From Beijerinckiaceae bacterium (GTDB lineage Bacteria; Pseudomonadota; Alphaproteobacteria; Rhizobiales; Beijerinckiaceae), in NCBI GenBank assembly GCA_947453155.1, contig CANGFE010000015.1:1-44181 (forward strand): 44,181 nt of DNA, in the 5' to 3' direction. Shown piece by piece: positions 7,992 through 16,060 of this stretch; the stretch's first letter is position 1; every line of letters starts with the position of its first letter. The notes under the pieces were generated by a model, which saw nothing but the letters and a program-made list of their open reading frames with translations, was not told where the DNA came from and did not search any database. Position numbers and translations under genes: made by a program.

Positions 7992-10985
7992 ATGAATTCC
8001 GCACAATCTGAGACAAGTACAAGTGGGACTTGGTCTTACTCAGTAGCTAACGATCCAAAACATCGGCCTCAGTCTTTGGATCGTCCAGCGACTACAGTAA
8101 GACGTGAGTGGTCGCGCTGGCCGCAGGAGGCACACCTTCTCGATGAGGAGCGCTCAATGTACAGGCGGCTCACAATCGCTGAGGTTGCAATAATCCAAGG
8201 CTTTGATCAAAGCTGGGTCAATGTTCCGGGGGTGAGCAATAGAGATCAAATTGCCGCACTCGGCAATGCGGTGCCGCCAGCTCTAGCGGCTGCCATAGGT
8301 AGAAGTGTACGTGAGCATTGGAACTTCGCCAATTACAATAGCATCGAGATTTGCGCAGGCATTGGTGGGCTCGCTTTTGCTTCATCAGCAGCGGGCCTAG
8401 AGCCATCCACACTGGTGGATTTCTGGGAGCCCGCGTGCACTATCCTGCGGCACAAAAAGCCATGGAGCTCATCTAAAGTTATATGCGCGGATGCACGTGA
8501 TTTCGATTATGTACAGCACAAAGAAATTGGAATGCTTCTAGGCGGCCCCCCATGTCAGCCTTGGTCTCACGCAGGACAAGGTCTTGGGCAAGTCGATCCA
8601 AGAGACCTACTTGGTTACTTTCCTCAGATCTTGCGCGATTGCGAACCGGAGGTTTTCCTGATTGAAAATGTGCCAGGCCTGTACACAAATCCTAATCACA
8701 GGGAATACCTAGAGAACCTGATCGCCCGCCTTTGCCACCCTTCCGACGCACTTGCATATGGGTTGGGTGCGGCCCTTTTCACGGCAGCTGATTTTGGGGT
8801 CCCCCAAGTGCGTCGCCGGCTTTTTATACTTGGTTTTAAAAATCGGTCCGGCGCGTTCGCAGAAAAGGTTCTGAAGCGAGTAGAAAACTTTGCAACCCAC
8901 TCAGAGGCATCGACGCCAAATAAAGGGCGGCGATCTTGGGTAACATTACGTGAGGCTTTTAAGGGACTTAGGGACCCAGGTGGCTGGATGCCTCTTCCCA
9001 AGAAGGAGAGTTTTCTCATGATAGAATCTCCGCCCGCGCCTGGTCTTGAACTAGACCATGGCCAGCTTGCACTTCAGTGGCCAGGTAAAGGGGATATTCC
9101 CCGAGTACTGGACAACGTCTGGCAGCTTTCGAAACCAGATACCGCAATACAGTACCGACCGTTTCTCCGGTGTGACCCTGAAGAGGCTCCAAATATCAAG
9201 AATAGCGCTGCAACGATCATATACGGTGATCTAGTCGACGCTCTCGATGCTCTCCGTCCAGCAACTCGCGGTAGGATCGATTTAGTCTACCATGAAACTC
9301 ATCGAGTTGATGTACTCGCAAAGGAGTGTAAAAACCCGACTTACCGAAACTCCGTTTGGCTAAGTATTCTGCGTGAATGTAGCGCCCGCGCGCGCCACAT
9401 GCTCAAGCGAAACGGATTTTATGCGCTTCAAGTCGATGATGCTTCGTACCATTATGCCCGCCTAAGCATGGACGAGGTGTTCGGGGCCTGCAATTACGTT
9501 TGCACTCTCGTCTGGCAGAAGAAGTACGGGCCACAGAATGATCTGAACGTGCCAACTGCGGCGCAAGAATATATTATTATTTATTCTGTTGCGTCAGCAG
9601 AAGAGCTCCCGGTGATGGGCTTTAAATTTGCCGACGATCTTGTTGATGATGGTGACCCAAGAGGTCCTTGGGATGCGGGGCACAAGGGCGCCAAATCTGG
9701 GAGCGAGGAGTCAAAATTCGAAGTCAATGCTCCACCATATAGATGGGAACTGGTGTCAGGAAACCTTCCGCCAGGCGCATGGAGGCTTAATACGCTTAGC
9801 GGCGTCATTTGGGGTGCAAAAGCATCCGCCGAAGGATCATACGAAATCGTAGTTAAGGCAACCGACGCGGCAGGTTCGATCGCGGAAAAGCGTCTCATCA
9901 TAAAGGTTTCCGTGGCTTCAAAAGAATGTTTTCCTGACGAAGTACCATGGTTATTTAGCGATAAGAATGGCGGCAAAAAAGATGGGGAACTCCAGATAGT
10001 AAGCCCAACTGATTGGAATGTTCGTCTTGGGAGCGAGTTTTCGATTGCGCTGCAGGCCACTGGAGGATCACCGTTCGCCTTTGGAGAGAACAAAAAGGGG
10101 AAGCCCAAGCAAGGTCGTTACTGGGAATTCTCTCGTTCGACATTGCAAAAAGCGGTGTTGCGCGACGATGTCGATTTTGGATCGACAGGAAAGGCGCTTC
10201 CCTCAACGAAAAAGCACCACCCTCGTTCGGGCCGGATCCGACGCATTACAACGTGGTGGGATTATGAGCGGTATGGCAAGTCTGAAGATGCATCACGCCA
10301 CCTGAACGAATTGAAAGAAAAAGGCTTAATTCCAACTGCTGCATTAGTTGCCAAACCTGAGCGTCTAATAATTAAACTCCTTGACCTCTTAGCTCCAAAT
10401 CGGGCCGCTCGTGTATTGTGCATTGGTGATAACGCAGCCTCAATGGCTAGTGTTTGCGTCAAGACGGGCCGCACTCCAATCGTGCTCGCAAACGGAACTC
10501 TTTCTAGTTTGAAAATATGGAATGAGTGCGGTTTACCGCGACTAAAAGCGGTCTTAGCTGGAAACGATCCCGGAGGGATCAGTAGTGAAATACCTTCGGA
10601 AGATAGGACACCGGGAGATATTCTTGAGCTTGAAGTGGGCACCCATGTTTTCTCACAAGACAGGGTCGATGGCTTCGTTGATCTCAATAGCAGCGAATAT
10701 GACATCGATGGTGGTAGGCTTCTAGAAGCGGTGGGTAGCTTAGCTGGATTTTTTGCCGAGCCCGCCAGCAGCCGATCGGGACAAAATCTTGACGGAGCTC
10801 GCTGCGAGATTCTTAGTCCGAACGAGCCCCTCACGGGTGCTAATTTAGCGGCGTTCGAGGCAGACGGAAACCCATCGCCTCTGACAATCCTTTACGAGAG
10901 CACAAGCTTAGACGCCGAGCAGCTTGCGGCCTCCAAGTTGAGGCTTCTTAGGTATCCTGAAGACTTGGTCGGAAGAAAAAAATGA
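7992..10985 (+). CDS. Circularly permuted cytosine-5 DNA methyltransferase fused to a catalytically degenerate type III Mod-like module
   Basis: In this 997-aa fusion the cytosine-5 methyltransferase motifs run in permuted order. Motif IX-like RPATTV (31-36), RRLTIAEVAIIQGF (58-71) and motif X GNAVPP (91-96) come first; then motif I ICAGIGGLA (120-128), motif IV GGPPCQP with catalytic Cys188, motif VI ENV (225-227) and motif VIII QVRRRLFILG (272-281). From about 400 it resembles a type III Mod subunit (YGDLVDALDAL; ALQVDD; LVWQKKYGPQND; TTWWDYERYG; KPERLIIKLLDLL). The DPPY position reads ETHR (435-438), and the FxGSGTT position reads GDNAASM (812-818), so adenine-methylation chemistry should be lost. 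Residues about 572-640 resemble a putative Ig (He_PIG) fold (GNLPPGAWRL...SGVIWG...GSYEIVVKATDAAG). The stop overlaps the res start by ATGA. Confidence 0.88.
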   Translation: MNSAQSETSTSGTWSYSVANDPKHRPQSLDRPATTVRREWSRWPQEAHLLDEERSMYRRLTIAEVAIIQGFDQSWVNVPGVSNRDQIAALGNAVPPALAAAIGRSVREHWNFANYNSIEICAGIGGLAFASSAAGLEPSTLVDFWEPACTILRHKKPWSSSKVICADARDFDYVQHKEIGMLLGGPPCQPWSHAGQGLGQVDPRDLLGYFPQILRDCEPEVFLIENVPGLYTNPNHREYLENLIARLCHPSDALAYGLGAALFTAADFGVPQVRRRLFILGFKNRSGAFAEKVLKRVENFATHSEASTPNKGRRSWVTLREAFKGLRDPGGWMPLPKKESFLMIESPPAPGLELDHGQLALQWPGKGDIPRVLDNVWQLSKPDTAIQYRPFLRCDPEEAPNIKNSAATIIYGDLVDALDALRPATRGRIDLVYHETHRVDVLAKECKNPTYRNSVWLSILRECSARARHMLKRNGFYALQVDDASYHYARLSMDEVFGACNYVCTLVWQKKYGPQNDLNVPTAAQEYIIIYSVASAEELPVMGFKFADDLVDDGDPRGPWDAGHKGAKSGSEESKFEVNAPPYRWELVSGNLPPGAWRLNTLSGVIWGAKASAEGSYEIVVKATDAAGSIAEKRLIIKVSVASKECFPDEVPWLFSDKNGGKKDGELQIVSPTDWNVRLGSEFSIALQATGGSPFAFGENKKGKPKQGRYWEFSRSTLQKAVLRDDVDFGSTGKALPSTKKHHPRSGRIRRITTWWDYERYGKSEDASRHLNELKEKGLIPTAALVAKPERLIIKLLDLLAPNRAARVLCIGDNAASMASVCVKTGRTPIVLANGTLSSLKIWNECGLPRLKAVLAGNDPGGISSEIPSEDRTPGDILELEVGTHVFSQDRVDGFVDLNSSEYDIDGGRLLEAVGSLAGFFAEPASSRSGQNLDGARCEILSPNEPLTGANLAAFEADGNPSPLTILYESTSLDAEQLAASKLRLLRYPEDLVGRKK

Positions 10986-13306
10986 GAGAATACGAGCTCC
11001 AGAGTGCTTTCGACCTCGTTTCGCGTCGAATGTCATTGCGACGACCACAGCTAACAGCGCTACGAAAGTTCCACGAGGCAATCAAACGGCTCCCGGGAAA
11101 GCTCTCCGATACCGATCCTGTTGAATCGTATGGTTATTTCCGCGAGAGCTTTCCAAACTTTCCAACAAACGGAAACCTAGAGCTTACCTGCGCGCTAGCC
11201 ACTGGTGTAGGAAAGACGCGGCTCATCGGGGCTATTATCGCGTATTTGCACCTTTCAGGCGAAGCAAATCGCTTCCTCATATTGGCGCCGAGAACAACTA
11301 TCGTTGACAAGCTCATCCGGGAATGCGCGCCCGGTCATCCAAAATACCTATTTGTAGACGAGATGCTGGTAGGTGAACCTGAGGTAGTGCACGCTGGCAA
11401 TCTTAAAACCTTCAACCCAAGCCAACAGAGGCTAACATCAGGCCCAGAGATTTGGATTTTCTCGCCGCAGTCGATCGCGGGTAGTGAAAGTCTAAAATTC
11501 AAAACGCCAACAGAATTTCTCAATGGAACTCCTGTCGAATATCTCACAAGAGATCGGGGTCTTGCTGCGTTTTTTGATGAGAGCCATTACTTAGGAGACG
11601 ATTCCTCCGGCCGCGGTGCTTGGATGACTGAGCTCCGCGCCCTCAAGCCTGATGTGCTGATCGAGACTACAGGCTCACCGCGAATAGGAGTTAATATTCT
11701 CCATGAATACGATATCAGGGAAGCTCTTGAAGAAGGAATTTACATCAAAAATGTTGAATTATTTCCAAAAAAACGCCCAGCTAATATTCAGGACGACGAA
11801 TGGGATCGGATAACTCTTCGCGATGCATTAAAGAGACTTCGCATCAAAGAGGAGGCACTTAATCGCAGACACAAAGATAATGGCTCGCCACTAGTTAAGC
11901 CGGTGATGTTGGTCTGCGCTGAGAGCAAAGAACACGCTGACGCTATCACTCCCTGGATACAGGATCAGCTTGCGCCGGGCGAAAAGGCAATTTCTGTTCA
12001 TAGTGGTCGAAATGAAGAGGAGTATGTCAGCGAGCTTTTGCAAGTAGAGAAAAATGACGTGAAGGTCATCGTCCATGTATTTAAGCTTACGGAAGGCTGG
12101 GACGTACCAAATGTTTACGTAATAGCGTCGCTGCGTGCGATGGCCTCAGTGCGAGGTGTGACGCAGACTATGGGAAGAGGCCTGCGATTGCCTTTCGGCA
12201 TACGGATAGGCGACGAAGAAGCCGACTCCTTGGATTTGCTTTGTTACGGAAGTGATACGTCGCAAACCATAGTCGACGACCTCATCAAGAACGGGTTCGG
12301 TAGTAGCGTGCCTGGCCAATGTCTTATCCAAGTGCGCGATGACCCAGAGGAGTCTCGTAGTCGCGAGCCATCGAAAACGGTGATCTATCCAGCATTAACG
12401 GTAAGGGAGCTGCGACTCCAATCGACTGCATTAAAGCCCCAGAAGCCAGATCTTGATGTCTTGAATTTGCCTTTTGGGAACCCAGAGCGAATGCTCAGCA
12501 TTGGGCTCCGTAATCTGCAAATTCGAGAGCACGGCACGGACGCTGCAGGCATTGAGAGGCAGCGCTTTCGTTCTATAGTTACAGAAGGAGTTTTAAGAAT
12601 CTGCCGGAATCTTGGCGGGCTGACTGATCGCGCCAGCCTCCTTCGTCTTGTCGATCGTATGCTTGATCAGGCAGGCCTCGCGGGCGCGGCGCTGGTTCCT
12701 ATTGATATAGACATGGCAACTCGACAAATTGCAGAAATTATCAAAAAAGAGACGCAGCGCATTGACCCTGAATATATCCTTTCCGGACTGACTAATACTT
12801 ATGTGGTTAGTGAGCTGGTTTGCCGAGTTCCAGTGTCGTTCGTAAAACCATTGCAAGCTTCGCATCTAACAATGACTTCTTGGAGTAGGTCTATGCACGC
12901 CGGAATACCGGTCACAGGATGGACAAAATGCCCGCATGAGGCCGTCACATTCGATAGCGCAGGAGAGCTGGCAGCTGCTAAAGTACTTGACCGGAGCGAG
13001 GGAGTGGATTGGTGGACGCGCAACCTCCCAAGGTCTTTTGGGCTCGTCACCCCCGCAGGAAATTATTATCCAGACTTCCTTCTAGTTTGTAAATTAGAAG
13101 ACGGAGGGCAGGTATTGCTTGAGATAAAGGGCGAATTTCTAGCTGTTGGAGAACAGTCCGAAGCTAATCTGAAAGCAAAAGCTGCTCGAGCTTGGTGCGC
13201 GGCCATGACTGCGAATGGCGTGCCCTGGCAATACTGGTTCGTCCTGGATCGGGATGCTCAAGCATGTCAAACAGTGCAAGATCTAAGACGAGCTTCTGAG
13301 CGCTGA
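10982..13306 (+). CDS. res: Type III restriction endonuclease Res subunit (SF2 translocase with PD-(D/E)XK nuclease)
   Basis: This 774-aa protein has the Res layout. The SF2 motor has Walker A ATGVGKT (73-79), Ia LAPRTTIVDKL (101-111), motif II DESH (199-202), motif III TGSP (230-233), EGWDVPN (371-377) and motif VI QTMGRGLRLP (395-404). A C-terminal PD-(D/E)XK nuclease has Glu661, YYPD (695-698) and LEIKG (713-717, Glu714 and Lys716). All key residues are present, so ATPase and cleavage activity are expected. Type III Res proteins act only in complex with Mod; here the coupled upstream gene supplies a degenerate Mod-like module instead of an active one. The ATG overlaps the upstream stop (ATGA), indicating translational coupling. 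The 3' end overlaps the convergent cytosine-5 methyltransferase gene by 24 bases. Confidence 0.93.
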   Translation: MREYELQSAFDLVSRRMSLRRPQLTALRKFHEAIKRLPGKLSDTDPVESYGYFRESFPNFPTNGNLELTCALATGVGKTRLIGAIIAYLHLSGEANRFLILAPRTTIVDKLIRECAPGHPKYLFVDEMLVGEPEVVHAGNLKTFNPSQQRLTSGPEIWIFSPQSIAGSESLKFKTPTEFLNGTPVEYLTRDRGLAAFFDESHYLGDDSSGRGAWMTELRALKPDVLIETTGSPRIGVNILHEYDIREALEEGIYIKNVELFPKKRPANIQDDEWDRITLRDALKRLRIKEEALNRRHKDNGSPLVKPVMLVCAESKEHADAITPWIQDQLAPGEKAISVHSGRNEEEYVSELLQVEKNDVKVIVHVFKLTEGWDVPNVYVIASLRAMASVRGVTQTMGRGLRLPFGIRIGDEEADSLDLLCYGSDTSQTIVDDLIKNGFGSSVPGQCLIQVRDDPEESRSREPSKTVIYPALTVRELRLQSTALKPQKPDLDVLNLPFGNPERMLSIGLRNLQIREHGTDAAGIERQRFRSIVTEGVLRICRNLGGLTDRASLLRLVDRMLDQAGLAGAALVPIDIDMATRQIAEIIKKETQRIDPEYILSGLTNTYVVSELVCRVPVSFVKPLQASHLTMTSWSRSMHAGIPVTGWTKCPHEAVTFDSAGELAAAKVLDRSEGVDWWTRNLPRSFGLVTPAGNYYPDFLLVCKLEDGGQVLLEIKGEFLAVGEQSEANLKAKAARAWCAAMTANGVPWQYWFVLDRDAQACQTVQDLRRASER

Positions 13307-14431
13307 CGCTTCCTCAAGCAAGTTTGGTGTTATGCTGAGGTCGCGTAGCTTTTTGAGCAGGTCTTTGGGGCATGGTTTTCCGGAACGCTCCAATCTACTA
13401 AGTAGGCCTCGTGCAGCGCGGCCGCTGAGTGGCTCGTTTATGGATCGGTCAATGAACGAGCCTAAATTAGCAGAGAGTTCTGACTGCTTATTTGAAACGG
13501 CAAGCGTACCTGAACCAAAGTCAACACCGTCGCGAGGAATACCCTCAGTAGGAAAGAGATCGGTTGTAATATAATCGGGATTTTTTGCTTCAAAGACGCC
13601 GTCCATGACAAATGTTCCCACAGGTAACGCCACAGCGTTTCCTGCCATCGCAAACTTGGCCTTATCTGGGATGTCCACAAACTGGTCTAAAGGGAACCCT
13701 TGAACAGAAAGACACTCATCCGCTGAAGCTTTCCGGACCATGTCGTCGTAATACAGCGCTGGAGGCGATGGAACGCCTATTGAAGATCCAATTTTCAGAG
13801 CGGGAACATATCCTTCTGAGTAACAGATACCTTGTAGGCCAGCTGTCCAATAAAATCCTGAGGCACGCGTCAAGCTGATCACTGCGCCCTGGTTCACCGG
13901 CCGATGAAGAGAGGCTGCGAGCTCACGGAACTTTGATGCCACCAGAAAAATTCGGTTGCGGTTCTGGGGAAGTGCAAACTCACGAGCATTCAGAGTACGC
14001 CACGCTACTGACGTAAAGCCAGCTTGCTGAAGCGCAGTAACAACTAGCCGAAATGCACGGCCACCTTCAATTTTAAGCAGGTTAGGAACATTTTCGGCGA
14101 TGATTGTGTGAGCTCCGACGTCAGAGGCAAGCTCGAGCATCTTGAAAAACAGTCCCGACCGCTCGCCAGCCAAGCCTTTACGGAGACCGGCAGCGCTGAT
14201 GTCTTGGCATGGCCACCCGCCTGCTACCACTTCGACTGGAGGCGGAGTAGCTGTTCGCACATCAGGGTAAAGCTCTGCTTTAGAAAATTTTCTGCTGAGA
14301 ACTTTTTGGCACCATGGGTCAATTTCACAGACCGCGTCGGGGCTATTTTTTGAGCCCTCCAGCCCGCCGATGCCGCTAAAAAGACTTATGTAGCGCATTT
14401 TAACCCATTCTGAACGATGCCACCAAATCAT
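13283..14431 (-). CDS. DNA (cytosine-5-)-methyltransferase, normal motif order
   Basis: The protein transfers methyl groups from SAM to cytosine C5. In the 382-aa reading: motif I SLFSGIGG (16-23), motif IV GGWPCQDIS with catalytic Cys75, motif VI ENV (113-115), motif VIII QNRNRIFLVA (156-165), motif IX region ASADECLSVQGFP, and motif X AGNAVALPVG (263-272). The presumed target-recognition region (about 166-230) is short. The C-terminal 100 residues are not part of the standard core. The longest start is ATG 14431, but the internal ATG at 14398 gives MRYISLFSGIGG, the usual N terminus, and may be the real start. It converges on res, so it is likely the second modification enzyme of the locus, perhaps protecting the other strand or another site. 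Confidence 0.93.
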   Translation of the reverse strand: MIWWHRSEWVKMRYISLFSGIGGLEGSKNSPDAVCEIDPWCQKVLSRKFSKAELYPDVRTATPPPVEVVAGGWPCQDISAAGLRKGLAGERSGLFFKMLELASDVGAHTIIAENVPNLLKIEGGRAFRLVVTALQQAGFTSVAWRTLNAREFALPQNRNRIFLVASKFRELAASLHRPVNQGAVISLTRASGFYWTAGLQGICYSEGYVPALKIGSSIGVPSPPALYYDDMVRKASADECLSVQGFPLDQFVDIPDKAKFAMAGNAVALPVGTFVMDGVFEAKNPDYITTDLFPTEGIPRDGVDFGSGTLAVSNKQSELSANLGSFIDRSINEPLSGRAARGLLSRLERSGKPCPKDLLKKLRDLSITPNLLEEASALRSSS

Positions 14432-15294
14432 GCGGCGACCAAACGCCTCACTGGTTTTACGCTTTGAAGAGCGGGTAGCGCAACCTGATAGTGGCCGCCC
14501 GGGTCAAGGTTGCACAATCAAACTTAAACTATGAACCTCTACCTCGCACGTGCTGGCTCGGGAAAATTGTGCCCTGCCTACAAGTAAGCTCTATCACGCA
14601 CTAGCTGACCAGCGGCTCCACACGCAACAAGAAGCTGCCGAAAGCATGCAATACCGCCACCGGGGGGAAAATTCTCAGCGGCATGGGATGCATTCGCATT
14701 TTCACCCATTGTGCCTTCTAGAAACTACCTCGACTAGAAGCAGCGAAGGCTCTCAGCAACGTCAGCGTGTCGACCCAGCTTTACTGGGCGGTGCTCGCCG
14801 CAAAAACATTCGGACATAATACGGATCTTTTCTTCTGCCTAACATTGCTCGCGCATCGCCTAAAGAACGTCTCTAACGACACGCCCAGACTAAGTCTTAA
14901 GTGTTCCGGATTTCGTTCTCATCTCCACTCCTTGGCGGTTAACATGAGACGGAAATCTTCTTTCCTTCAAATTGCTCATTTTATCTAAAAGGCGCCGATC
15001 CCAGAGAGTGCTATCAATCGACTTTCCAGTCCTTACGAAATCAAGTGTATACACACTATGTGTCATCTTCTGGATCGACCTAGCGCTCCCTAGGATCACT
15101 AAATTAAAACGGTTTCACTCTGATGTGGAGGGCTTGTTGGCGTAATTATTCCTTGCTGGACTTCCCATAAAAACCAAGCATTCCTGTAGTTGTTGCTATG
15201 CGCAGCATTGCACGTGATTTTCTGAGCCCCCCGATCCGGGGCTTATCTCAGTGAGGAGCTGAGAACAGCACCTCCTTTGAAAAAGGAGATCGCC
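14432..15294. other. Gene-poor stretch between methyltransferase and recombinase cassette
   Basis: About 860 bases without a convincing gene. Several frames of 60-90 codons occur on both strands but resemble no family, and none has clear coding character. Visible structures are a 7-bp inverted repeat, CTTCTAG (14715-14721) and CTAGAAG (14734-14740), and a GC-rich hairpin near 15225-15242 (AGCCCC, GGGGCT) just before the leader of the recombinase cassette. The base composition is lower in GC than the core chromosome, as in the rest of the island. Confidence 0.4.
15253..15294 (+). promoter_or_regulatory. Leader with hairpin sequestering the ribosome binding site
   Basis: CTCCTTT (15272-15278) and AAAGGAG (15282-15288) can form a perfect 7-bp hairpin with a 3-base loop. 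The right arm is the ribosome binding site, 6 bases before ATG 15295. GAGGAG at 15253-15258 could pair with the left arm instead and free the site. This suggests translational control of the recombinase cassette, but no ligand or trigger is visible. Confidence 0.4.
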
Positions 15295-15531
15295 ATGAAT
15301 TTCAAATTTATACCCACGCAACGCAACATACTTTCTGTTGCTGTGCAACGTAGAGAGCGCTTCGTAGGACATCCTGCAAAGGTTTATAGCAGTGCTGCTC
15401 AGACCCTCGAGCCGAGGCTCATTGCAGAAGGCTTTGTTCACGAAGCAAAAGAAAAAAATGCGCGGCCTATTTGGGGACATGACAAAGAGAGCGATCACTA
15501 TTACGCCCTGAAACTAACCCAAAAGGCATAA
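15295..15531 (+). CDS. DUF3489-like small protein, 78 aa
   Basis: The sequence TQRNILSVAVQRRERFVG, then LEPRLIAEGFVHEA and RPIWGHDKESDHYYALKLT, matches the layout of the N-terminal winged-helix-like part of DUF3489 proteins (ILSAAAQR... LLKRGLIEEV... PVWREDE...FALRIT). Such proteins typically precede DUF2924 and a serine recombinase on alphaproteobacterial integrated elements, as here. A DNA-binding or recombination-accessory role is inferred. The start at 15295 is chosen over an in-frame TTG at 15277 because AAAGGAG lies 6 bases before it. The next gene begins 5 bases after the stop. Confidence 0.7.
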   Translation: MNFKFIPTQRNILSVAVQRRERFVGHPAKVYSSAAQTLEPRLIAEGFVHEAKEKNARPIWGHDKESDHYYALKLTQKA

Positions 15532-15536
15532 TTGCT

Positions 15537-16055
15537 ATGCCTACTGTAATTTCGGGAAACCTGGAGAGCGGGCGGATGCAATCGCCCACCCGGATTTCCA
15601 GGAAGCAGAGCGTCCCGGTTCACGCCGCGATTATCCATGAGCGCATCGAGGTTCTTCAATCGCTTGATGTGATCGCACTTCGCGAAGAATGGTACAGGCT
15701 CAAGGGCTCTGCCCCGCCCCGGCTCAGCCGCGACCTCTTGCTTCGAGCTGTTGCCTACGAGCTGCAAGTCGAAGCCTTTGGCGGACTATCGGCACAAGCG
15801 CATCGGAAACTCTCGAGATCGGACGAGAGGGCAGGCGAGGCTCTAGAAGCTCCTGAGCGTCCCAAAGCACGCCTATCTTCTGGCGCGCGGCTTGTTCGCG
15901 AATGGCATGGGCGCACGCATAGCGTCGAGGTTCTGCAAAACGGCTTCCTCTTCGAGGGGCAGAACTACCGATCTCTGTCAAAGATCGCGCGCCGCATTAC
16001 GGGCTCGCATTGGTCCGGTCCCCGTTTCTTCGGATTAGCTAAAAGGAAAAAATAA
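15537..16055 (+). CDS. DUF2924 domain protein
   Basis: The 172-aa protein carries the DUF2924 signature along its length: LREEWYRLKGSAPPRLSRDLLLRAVAYELQ (about residues 48-77, here shown in pieces as LREEWYRLKG and PRLSRDLLLRAVAYELQ), AFGGLS, then ARLVREWHGRTHSVEVL and the end ITGSHWSGPRFFGL. The molecular role of the family is not established; its members sit directly upstream of serine recombinases on mobile elements and probably assist integration or excision. It begins 5 bases after the DUF3489-like stop, and the recombinase starts 5 bases after its own stop, so the three genes form one tight operon. Confidence 0.88.
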   Translation: MPTVISGNLESGRMQSPTRISRKQSVPVHAAIIHERIEVLQSLDVIALREEWYRLKGSAPPRLSRDLLLRAVAYELQVEAFGGLSAQAHRKLSRSDERAGEALEAPERPKARLSSGARLVREWHGRTHSVEVLQNGFLFEGQNYRSLSKIARRITGSHWSGPRFFGLAKRKK

Positions 16056-16060
16056 GACCC

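Noticed and set aside
14550-15099. Short frames of 60-89 codons between the methyltransferase and the recombinase cassette
   Set aside because: No ribosome site with plausible spacing, no family resemblance, and overlapping frames on both strands of similar length; more likely decayed or non-coding DNA.
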